Shown: positions 1 to 4,711 of the stretch, piece by piece | Position numbering within the stretch: the stretch's first letter is position 1 | Layout: each line of letters begins with the position of its first letter | From: Candidatus Aminicenantota bacterium | GTDB lineage: Bacteria; Acidobacteriota; Aminicenantia; Aminicenantales; Aminicenantaceae | Assembly: GCA_030614645.1 (NCBI GenBank) | Contig: JAUWTR010000145.1 | Span: forward strand, 1 to 5,484 | Direction of reading: 5' to 3' | DNA length: 5,484 nt | Notes under the pieces: generated by a model | What the model was told of the DNA's origin: nothing | What the model saw: only the letters and a program-made list of their open reading frames with translations | The model's database searches: none | Program-made: the position numbers and the translations under genes

Positions 1-10
1 AGAATTCAAA

Positions 11-481
11 TTAAGTTTTTCTATAATGCTTTTTCCAGGAAGAGCTACGGTTATGGAGATAATCAGCCAGGGCACGCCTTAAAGTTTCTGAAGCAAGCTG
101 GGCACAGTGTACGCTATCTTCCGGCAGGCCTCCGAGTTGCTTAAGAATCTCTTCAGCACTTACTTTAGCTAAAGCTTCAGTAAAGGTTTTATCTTTGGCG
201 ATTTCTGTAGCCATACTTCCTGCCGCCATGCTTGTGCCGCATCCGTCGGTCATAAAAGTACACTCAGAAATTTTGTTTTTTCCTATTTTTAGGAAAATCT
301 CCATAGTGTCGCCGCATATACCTTTGACCTTGCCGTATCCGTCCGGGTTGTCAATTTTTCCCACATTTCTGGGATTCTGCCAGCGCTCGATCACTGCTTC
401 GCTATATACTTTGCTCATCTGCTGCATGAGCTGCTCCTGCAATGCGTCTGCATAATTTTTAAGCTCGTGGTCTTTAGGCAT
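11..481 (-). CDS. IscU/NifU-N-type iron-sulfur cluster assembly scaffold protein
   Basis: This 156-residue cytoplasmic protein is expected to assemble a transient Fe-S cluster, using sulfur from a cysteine desulfurase, and pass it to apo-proteins. The IscU signature is visible: QNPRNVG at 35-41, the first cluster Cys in ICGD (C56, with the exchange-promoting Asp at D58), the second in DGCGTS (C81), and the third in HCAQLA (H125, C126). All three cysteines plus the Asp and His match canonical IscU. C74 is an additional non-canonical cysteine. The N-terminus runs about 20 residues beyond a typical IscU. I keep this start because AGAGGA lies 7 nt upstream and a promoter sits just before it; the internal Met22 has no well-placed ribosome binding site. 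The gene ends in TAA. No desulfurase, HscA/B or Fdx gene is next to it, so it resembles the stand-alone IscU-like proteins of anaerobes more than a full isc operon. I am sure of the family, less so of the client proteins. Confidence 0.93.
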   Translation of the reverse strand: MPKDHELKNYADALQEQLMQQMSKVYSEAVIERWQNPRNVGKIDNPDGYGKVKGICGDTMEIFLKIGKNKISECTFMTDGCGTSMAAGSMATEIAKDKTFTEALAKVSAEEILKQLGGLPEDSVHCAQLASETLRRALADYLHNRSSSWKKHYRKT

Positions 482-487
482 AATATT

Positions 488-493
488 TCCTCT
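488..493 (-). promoter_or_regulatory. Ribosome binding site of the IscU-like gene
   Basis: On the minus strand AGAGGA lies 6-7 nt before the ATG at 481-479. It supports the longer N-terminus over the internal Met22, whose nearest GGAG is about 14 nt away. Confidence 0.7.
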
Positions 494-495
494 AG

Positions 496-531
496 AAAGG
501 AGATTATAGCAGAATTAACTCGCCTCGTGAA
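496..531 (-). promoter_or_regulatory. Sigma70-type extended -10 promoter of the IscU-like gene
   Basis: On the minus strand the -10 is a perfect TATAAT (508-503), preceded directly by TGC, giving the extended -10 form TGnTATAAT. A -35-like TTCACG (4/6 match) lies at 531-526 with a 17-nt spacer. Transcription would start near 496, leaving only about 15 nt of leader before the ATG, just enough for the AGAGGA site. This suggests that the IscU-like gene is transcribed independently of the Spy-like gene upstream. The start site is inferred from spacing alone. Confidence 0.6.
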
Positions 532-585
532 TAATTCAGGTGAAATAGATTTACTTAAAGAAAATTTGAATTACAGGGATTCGTC

Positions 586-1296
586 CTAGTTCCAGCGCCC
601 CCGGCCGTAGCCCTGGGGGTACCATTTACCCAGTCCGGCACCGCATGGTCCCCTGCCGTATCGAACCCTGGAGTCATATCGGTAACTCCCGCGAGTTAAG
701 CGGCCGGTACCTCTGGCAATGCCTCTGCCGTAATAACCTTGGCCCAGTGTTCCAACGCCGCCTCTGCTGCCGTAATAACCTTGACCGCGCCCTAAATAGT
801 TACTCCCGTACCCTGCCCCATAGCCGCCGCCTCTGCCGTAACCTTGGCCCATTCCTCCTTGCCCGCGGCCGTAATAGCCTCTGCCAGTTCCCATTCCATA
901 GCCATAGTAAGAGTCAAATACAGCCCTTTGGTCTTCGGTCAATAAACCTCTGATATTTTCCTCATGAGCAATTTCCTTTTTTTCGATCTCTTCTTCAAGT
1001 GTATAAATTTCTTCCCAGGCCTTATCTATTTTAGTGTGGTCAGGGCTTCTCTGGAGCTCGAGTTCATCAAGTTTGAAATAATTTGTTCTAAGCTTGGAAA
1101 ATAGTGGGGAAAGTGATTTTTCAAGTTCGATTTCAAGTTTATCCATCTTTTCCAGCTGCTTTTGGGTCAGATTTAAATCATAAGGATCATTATATATCCT
1201 AGGATTATTTCTATAATATCTCTGGGCGAAAAGTTGTTGTGATAGAAAAATAAAGGAAATAATAAATGCAAATGATATGATGAATGTTTTTTTCAT
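586..1296 (-). CDS. Spy/CpxP/ZraP-like periplasmic protein with long Gly/Tyr/Arg-rich tail
   Basis: This 236-residue protein is exported. Residues 1-24 form a Sec signal peptide (MKK, a hydrophobic core, then LFA before Q25). Residues about 40-128 are helical, highly charged and bracketed by two LTxxQ-type motifs, LTQKQ (43-47) and LTEDQ (119-123), the hallmark of the Spy/CpxP/ZraP group of periplasmic chaperones and metal-responsive sensors. Residues about 131-236 form a low-complexity tail of GYG, GRG and GQGYYG units with a single cysteine, C218, in GPCGAG. Spy and CpxP themselves are about 140-165 residues and lack such a tail, so roughly 45% of this protein is the extra region. The tail has no histidine, so simple His metal chelation is unlikely. 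Translation starts behind a strong AAGGAGG site and stops at TAG. The family is known for envelope stress or metal protection; the exact role and ligand here are not visible. Confidence 0.85.
   Translation of the reverse strand: MKKTFIISFAFIISFIFLSQQLFAQRYYRNNPRIYNDPYDLNLTQKQLEKMDKLEIELEKSLSPLFSKLRTNYFKLDELELQRSPDHTKIDKAWEEIYTLEEEIEKKEIAHEENIRGLLTEDQRAVFDSYYGYGMGTGRGYYGRGQGGMGQGYGRGGGYGAGYGSNYLGRGQGYYGSRGGVGTLGQGYYGRGIARGTGRLTRGSYRYDSRVRYGRGPCGAGLGKWYPQGYGRGRWN
589..906 (-). repeat. Gly/Tyr/Arg-rich low-complexity tail with degenerate repeat units
   Basis: This region codes for residues about 131-236 of the Spy-like protein. Recurrent units such as RGQGYYG, GQGYGRG and LGQGYYGRG are encoded by similar DNA. 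On the plus strand, variants of TGCCGTAATAACCTTG recur near 727, 769 and 833, with a shortened form near 870. The units are imperfect and irregularly spaced, as expected for a slippage-expanded low-complexity domain. Confidence 0.75.
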
Positions 1297-1303
1297 AATT
1301 TTT

Positions 1304-1310
1304 CCTCCTT
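1304..1310 (-). promoter_or_regulatory. Ribosome binding site of the Spy-like gene
   Basis: On the minus strand AAGGAGG, a full anti-SD match, lies 7 nt before the ATG at 1296-1294. It fixes the start codon and predicts efficient translation. Confidence 0.88.
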
Positions 1311-1347
1311 AATAAATATAAAAAATGTTATTTCATTTATCATATTA

Positions 1348-1383
1348 CATATATACTATAAAATCTATTGGGCACAACGTCAA
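1348..1383 (-). promoter_or_regulatory. Near-consensus sigma70 promoter of the Spy-like gene
   Basis: On the minus strand the -35 is TTGACG (1383-1378, 5/6 match) and the -10 is TATAGT (1360-1355, 5/6 match), separated by exactly 17 nt. Transcription would begin near 1348, giving a leader of about 50 nt that is very AT-rich and ends in the AAGGAGG site. Such a strong housekeeping promoter argues that the Spy-like protein can be abundant. I see no obvious CpxR or ZraR box. Confidence 0.78.
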
Positions 1384-1396
1384 TTATTTCCCAGGG

Positions 1397-1412
1397 TGCA
1401 GGGGGGCCTGCA
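1397..1412. repeat. GC-rich inverted repeat in the divergent intergenic region
   Basis: TGCAGG and CCTGCA form a perfect 6-bp dyad around a GGGG loop, in the otherwise AT-rich 175-bp gap between the Spy-like and UPF0282 genes. It lies just upstream of the minus-strand -35 box, about 60 bp before the plus-strand ATG. It has no T-run, so it is not a normal intrinsic terminator. It could be a regulator site or chance. Confidence 0.4.
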
Positions 1413-1471
1413 GCAGATGAGGGTGCTACAAGAACGCAATATAAGATAAAGCCCACGGGAATAGAAAGAAT

Positions 1472-2044
1472 ATGCGGATAAAAATAATTGGAACTGAATC
1501 ATTAGGAGTTCGGGGTATTTGCTGTGTAATTGAGACTGGGGACCGCAAGATAGTTATTGACCCTGGAGTGGCTCTGGGGTATCAACGTTTTGGTTTGCTT
1601 CCCCATCCCTTTCAGGTAGCAGTTGGAGAGAGAATACGCCTGGAAATAATTGAACATATAAAAGACAGTACTGACATAGTGATCAGCCATTTCCACGGTG
1701 ACCATTGCCCTCTGGTCAAGGCAAATCCATATCAGCTTGCAGCTTCTAAAGTAAAGCCGTTTTTTTACATGCCCAGGCTATGGTGCAAAGGGACTCAGGG
1801 CCTTTCGGCTGCAATGATAAAACGATGCGATAATTTATCCAGGTTCATGGGGCGGGAGCTCCCCAATGCTGAAGGAAAGGAGATGGGGCCCTTGAGTTTC
1901 TCCCCTTCTGTACCGCATGGAGAAGGGGAAAAAATCCCTGGGACAGTGATGATGACGTGTGTTAGAGATGGAAAAGAGGTATTTGTGCATGCCTCAGACA
2001 TTCAGCTGTTAGATAACGGGCCTGTATCGCATATACTTGATTGA
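1472..2044 (+). CDS. UPF0282-family metallo-beta-lactamase-fold hydrolase, N-terminal part ending at an in-frame TGA
   Basis: These 190 residues match the front two thirds of UPF0282, a metallo-beta-lactamase-fold family best known from archaea and usually about 300-320 residues long. Seen directly: the family-like opening ESLGVRGICCVIETGD (9-24), IDPGVALG (29-36), the metal-binding HFHGDH (H73, H75, D77, H78), SVPHG (H149) and HASDIQLL (H173, D176). The frame then meets TGA at 2042-2044, and the same frame continues at once with the family's next block (VSGPPIYL), so this is an interruption inside the family, not a natural end. A protein stopped here lacks the later DHH motif and would probably be inactive. 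The ATG is the only credible start, because TAA lies in frame 30 bp upstream; its ribosome binding site is weak (GGGA, with AGAAAGA closer in). No good promoter was found. The substrate of the family is unknown to me. Confidence 0.85.
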   Translation: MRIKIIGTESLGVRGICCVIETGDRKIVIDPGVALGYQRFGLLPHPFQVAVGERIRLEIIEHIKDSTDIVISHFHGDHCPLVKANPYQLAASKVKPFFYMPRLWCKGTQGLSAAMIKRCDNLSRFMGRELPNAEGKEMGPLSFSPSVPHGEGEKIPGTVMMTCVRDGKEVFVHASDIQLLDNGPVSHILD

Positions 2045-2401
2045 CAGCCTAATATAGTGCTGGTTTCAGGGCCTCCTATATATTTAGAACATATAACGGC
2101 GGCAAAACGTGAAAAAGCCCGGCGCAATGCCATCCAATTGGCAGAACAAGTCGATAATTTGATTATTGACCATCATCTTCTCCGATGTGAAGAGGGATTT
2201 CGTTTTTTAGACAAGCTTTCGTCTAAAACTGGGAATAAGATCATATGTGCTGCCGATTTTATGGGATATAGTAGATGCCCGCTTGAGGCCCAGCGGAAAT
2301 CCTTATACCAGGAGATGCCGGTGCCCAGTGATTGGCATAAAAATTATGCCTGTGGCAAAGTAAAAGCTGAAGATTTTTTGACTTCGAAAGGAAATATAAC
2401 A
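2045..2401 (+). pseudogene. C-terminal part of the interrupted UPF0282 metallo-hydrolase
   Basis: This stretch lies in the same frame as the upstream UPF0282 segment, directly after the TGA. It carries the rest of the family: QPNIVLVSGPPIYL, a helical segment, IIDHH (residues 233-235 if counted through the TGA), and MGYSRCPLEAQR near the end. GTG at 2057 could formally start translation but has no ribosome binding site and would begin in mid-fold, so independent translation is unlikely. Counted through the TGA, the UPF0282 region totals about 305-310 codons, the normal family length. Only the TGA separates the two halves; there is no frameshift or deletion. It could be a true nonsense mutation, a sequencing error (TGG to TGA is one base), or a readthrough or recoding site. 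No stop codon separates it from the aminotransferase. Confidence 0.75.
2387..2392 (+). promoter_or_regulatory. Internal ribosome binding site for the aminotransferase
   Basis: AAAGGA lies 9 nt before the ATG at 2402, inside the frame that continues from UPF0282. It is the main reason for starting the aminotransferase here rather than treating it only as the tail of a fusion. Confidence 0.65.
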
Positions 2402-3571
2402 ATGAAAAATGATTTAAATGTTTCGAAAAGAGTTAGTGAAATACCCAAGTCCGCAATCCATGAAATGACAAGATTATCCCAGCAGATTGAAGATGTGGCC
2501 TTTTTATCATGGGCTAAACCGACTTCCGGCACCCCGGAGCATATAAATGAGGCTGCGATTTCAGCTATTAAAAATGGAAAAGTGGGTGGATATTCTACCA
2601 GCGACGGCATCATGGAGCTGAGGGAGGAAATCGTTAAAAAGCTTATAAGAGACAATAATGTTGATGCTGATGTCTCACAGATTTTAATAACTGTAGGAGC
2701 GATCGAAGGATTGGCTGCAGCCGTAATGGCCTTGATCGACCCTGGAGATGAAGTTATTTTACCCACTCCGACTTACTCCACACACATCCGTCAGGTTATT
2801 CTTGCTTCCGGAAAGCCTGTGCTTGTTCCTTTAAAGGAACAAGCAGGATTTGCCCTTGATATTGAAGCGGTGGAAGCTGCGATAACACCAAAAACAAAGG
2901 CTGTAATGTACTGCAGCCCGAGTAATCCCACCGGAACGGTTTTTCCTGAAGAACAGCTCCGTAAGTTAGCCTCTGTTGCTTTGGAAAACGAATTAATGGT
3001 AATTACAGATGAGGCTTATGAATATTTTGTTTTTGATGGTAACAAACATTTCAGTATAGCCTCGATTCCTGAGATGAAGGGAAATGTGGTAAGCTGCTAT
3101 ACTTTTACAAAAACCTATGCAATGACGGGGTGGCGTATAGGCTATCTACATTCCCATGAAAGATTAATTCCTCAGATAAAAAAGGCCCACATTCCTTTTG
3201 CAATTTGTGCTCCTGTAGTTTCTCAATATGCTGCCCTGGGAGCTTTAAAGGGAAGCCAGCAGTGTGTTAAAGATTTTAGAGATCATTACCTTAAGACTCG
3301 AAATTTAATGTGTGAGCGGCTTGACAGGCTTAATTCGGTCTTTGAATATCAAAAACCGGGCGGCTCCTACCTTATGTTTCCCCGAATATTGTTAACAGAA
3401 GGCATAGACTCAACATCTTTCTGTAAAAAACTTTTAAAAGAAGGAAAAGTCTCGACCACACCTGGAATAGCTTTTGGCCCTACTGGCGAATCTCATCTGC
3501 GGTTGTCTTTCTGTGTTTCTGAAGGGATGATAAATAAAGCCTTTGACAGGATGGAAGATTATTATCTGTAG
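2402..3571 (+). CDS. PLP-dependent class I/II aminotransferase (aspartate aminotransferase-like)
   Basis: This 389-residue cytoplasmic enzyme is of typical fold-type I length and should transfer an amino group between an amino acid and a 2-oxo acid through pyridoxal phosphate. Motifs in order: GGYSTSDGIMELRE (62-75, substrate and subunit region), GAIEGL (99-104, the PLP phosphate turn), SPSNPTG (172-178, with the cofactor-ring Asn), DEAY (203-206, with the pyridine-nitrogen Asp and a ring-oxygen Tyr), FTKTYAMTGWRIGY (Schiff-base Lys237 and a phosphate-binding Arg), and LRLSF (Arg367, binds the substrate alpha-carboxylate). All catalytic residues are present. The start at 2402 has AAAGGA 9 nt upstream; starting at GTG 2057 would add 115 residues of UPF0282 sequence. 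The frame is open from the UPF0282 TGA through this gene, so a fusion is possible. The gene stops at TAG and converges on the DUF4405-like gene. The substrate cannot be read from the sequence; Asp/Glu, aromatic or alanine-type specificity are all possible. Confidence 0.93.
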   Translation: MKNDLNVSKRVSEIPKSAIHEMTRLSQQIEDVAFLSWAKPTSGTPEHINEAAISAIKNGKVGGYSTSDGIMELREEIVKKLIRDNNVDADVSQILITVGAIEGLAAAVMALIDPGDEVILPTPTYSTHIRQVILASGKPVLVPLKEQAGFALDIEAVEAAITPKTKAVMYCSPSNPTGTVFPEEQLRKLASVALENELMVITDEAYEYFVFDGNKHFSIASIPEMKGNVVSCYTFTKTYAMTGWRIGYLHSHERLIPQIKKAHIPFAICAPVVSQYAALGALKGSQQCVKDFRDHYLKTRNLMCERLDRLNSVFEYQKPGGSYLMFPRILLTEGIDSTSFCKKLLKEGKVSTTPGIAFGPTGESHLRLSFCVSEGMINKAFDRMEDYYL

Positions 3572-3588
3572 TTACAGGTTCATTTAAT

Positions 3589-4707
3589 TTAATATTTTTT
3601 TACTAAAGCGGCAACAACATCCCGCAGTTCCTGTAAGGTGAAGCCATATCTTCTCCGCAACCTGCCAAGAGCTTCCTTTTTTGAGGTGTTTGCGGGAAGG
3701 CCCAGGGATTTAAGTATTTCAGCAGCAGAGATTCCTGTTAATTCTTCGACCTCATTAAGAGTCATTTGGCCTGTGATAAGAATGCCTGAGGTCTCTTCCT
3801 CCAGACGGCCGCGGACGAGTTTGTTTTCCTCTAGATGTTCTTCTTCAGTTTTTAGGGTTGGGATTTCTTTGCTGGCCCTGGTTGCTTCTTTCCTGGGTTC
3901 GATTGTCGTTATTTCTTCGCTCATTTTTTGCTGGCTTCCCAAACTATCACCTGTTTTATATGTCTTCTTCATGAGTGAATCGACAGCATCCCGCAGTTCC
4001 TGCGAGGTAAACCCGAATTGTATGCGCAGCCTTCCCAAGGATTCGTTCTGGGGTGTATTAGGCGGAAGTCCCATGGCTTCGATTATTTTACCTGCTTGCA
4101 CTCCTGATGATTTTTCGACCTCATTAAGAGTCATTTGGCCTGTGATAAGAATGCCTGAGATGTCTTCTTCCAGACGGCCGCGGACGAGTTTGTTTTCCTC
4201 TAGATGTTCTTCTTTACTTTTCAGTATTGGGCTTTCTTGGGAGGGTTTGGTTTCTTCTTTATTGAGCTGGGCCGCTATATTTCCTACTGTCAGCTTCTGC
4301 TGTTTGCCCAACCTATCTCCTGATCTATTTCCGTATTCGTCATAGTCGGCGGGATGTTTAGGTGTGGCAGCCCAGAAAATTAAAGGGACGATGAGTGAAA
4401 GTGCTATAATAAATACCAAAGCCGGGACCCATTCCTTTTTAAAAAGCTTGCGGGTTTTTCCTTTGATCCAACTCCATTCCAAGATAAGGTGGATTACTAC
4501 AAGGGCTGTAAATGCAAGGGATAGATAGAGGTGAATGTCCCCCCATTGATGGCGGTGAAGTCCGAGGAAGTATTTCTCGCTCTCTCTTGCTTGTGAGGTG
4601 GGGCCTTCAGCCAGAAAAAAAGCCATGAGAATGCCTATAAAAGCAATTCCTATAAAAGATATAAAAAGGAGTGTATCTACTAGATATTTCCAGGTTGTTC
4701 TTGTCAT
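3589..4707 (-). CDS. DUF4405-like putative haem b membrane protein with two C-terminal helical modules
   Basis: This 372-residue inner-membrane protein has three predicted helices at about 8-32, 58-78 and 94-114. GLHRHQWGDIHLYLSLAF and the following IHLILEWSWI supply H51, H53, H59 and H73, the pattern of DUF4405 / cytochrome b-like three-helix proteins, where His residues are proposed haem ligands. The soluble part has two similar modules at about 166-247 and 289-370, offset by 123 residues. Each consists of EEHLEENKLVRGRLEE, GILITGQMTLNEVE, a Gly-Leu-Pro turn, LGRLR, and a final FT..ELRD helix; the core looks like a small helix-turn-helix-type fold. I recall related single modules in other redox membrane proteins but cannot name the domain. 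Charged, Glu/Lys-rich linkers separate the parts. The gene follows the ferredoxin-ATPase by 4 bp, with GGGAGG overlapping the end of that gene, so the two are almost certainly cotranscribed. Electron transfer or sensing at the membrane is my inference; DNA binding is not excluded. Confidence 0.8.
   Translation of the reverse strand: MTRTTWKYLVDTLLFISFIGIAFIGILMAFFLAEGPTSQARESEKYFLGLHRHQWGDIHLYLSLAFTALVVIHLILEWSWIKGKTRKLFKKEWVPALVFIIALSLIVPLIFWAATPKHPADYDEYGNRSGDRLGKQQKLTVGNIAAQLNKEETKPSQESPILKSKEEHLEENKLVRGRLEEDISGILITGQMTLNEVEKSSGVQAGKIIEAMGLPPNTPQNESLGRLRIQFGFTSQELRDAVDSLMKKTYKTGDSLGSQQKMSEEITTIEPRKEATRASKEIPTLKTEEEHLEENKLVRGRLEEETSGILITGQMTLNEVEELTGISAAEILKSLGLPANTSKKEALGRLRRRYGFTLQELRDVVAALVKKY
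3745..3845 (-). repeat. 101-bp direct repeat, copy in the C-terminal module
   Basis: This tract matches 4114-4214 at an offset of 369 bp (123 codons) with only three mismatches (3791, 3793, 3799). It codes for the EEHLEENKLVRGRLEE...TLNEVE half of the second module (residues about 288-321). Adjacent DNA within the module is clearly less similar. Confidence 0.92.
4114..4214 (-). repeat. 101-bp direct repeat, copy in the membrane-proximal module
   Basis: This is the partner of 3745-3845, coding for residues about 165-198. Two of the three differences change the protein (Asp/Glu and Ile/Thr in the LEE(D/E)(I/T)SG stretch), while wobble positions are otherwise identical. That argues for recent copying or gene conversion rather than old duplication under protein constraint. 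Confidence 0.92.
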
Positions 4708-4711
4708 TTTA

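Noticed and set aside
645..953. Plus-strand open frame rich in Arg, Cys, Leu and Asn
   Set aside because: It is antisense to the Gly-rich tail of the Spy-like gene; the repeated composition explains the open frame.
1417..1445. Plus-strand promoter for UPF0282 using TATAAG at 1440-1445
   Set aside because: The expected -35 position reads ATGAGG, which is not a credible -35 box, and TATAAG alone is weak evidence.
2057..2059. GTG as the start of a 504-residue aminotransferase
   Set aside because: It has no ribosome binding site, begins in the middle of the UPF0282 fold, and would add 115 residues absent from aminotransferases. The ATG at 2402 has AAAGGA 9 nt upstream and gives a normal length.
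2045..2080. Selenocysteine insertion at the TGA with a bacterial SECIS just downstream
   Set aside because: The only pairings I find after the TGA are CAGC/GCTG (2045-2048 with 2059-2062) and a weak GCCT/GGGC (2047-2050 with 2069-2072). Neither makes a stable SECIS-like hairpin, and this is not a known redox position in the family.
3572..3588. Bidirectional terminator between the convergent genes
   Set aside because: The 17-bp gap and its flanks are AT-rich with T-runs but contain no GC stem. No intrinsic terminator can be supported.
3638..4345. A 235-codon plus-strand open frame
   Set aside because: It is the complement of the DUF4405-like gene and its length reflects the repeated modules. 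It has Ser/Arg-rich composition, no family motif and no ribosome binding site.
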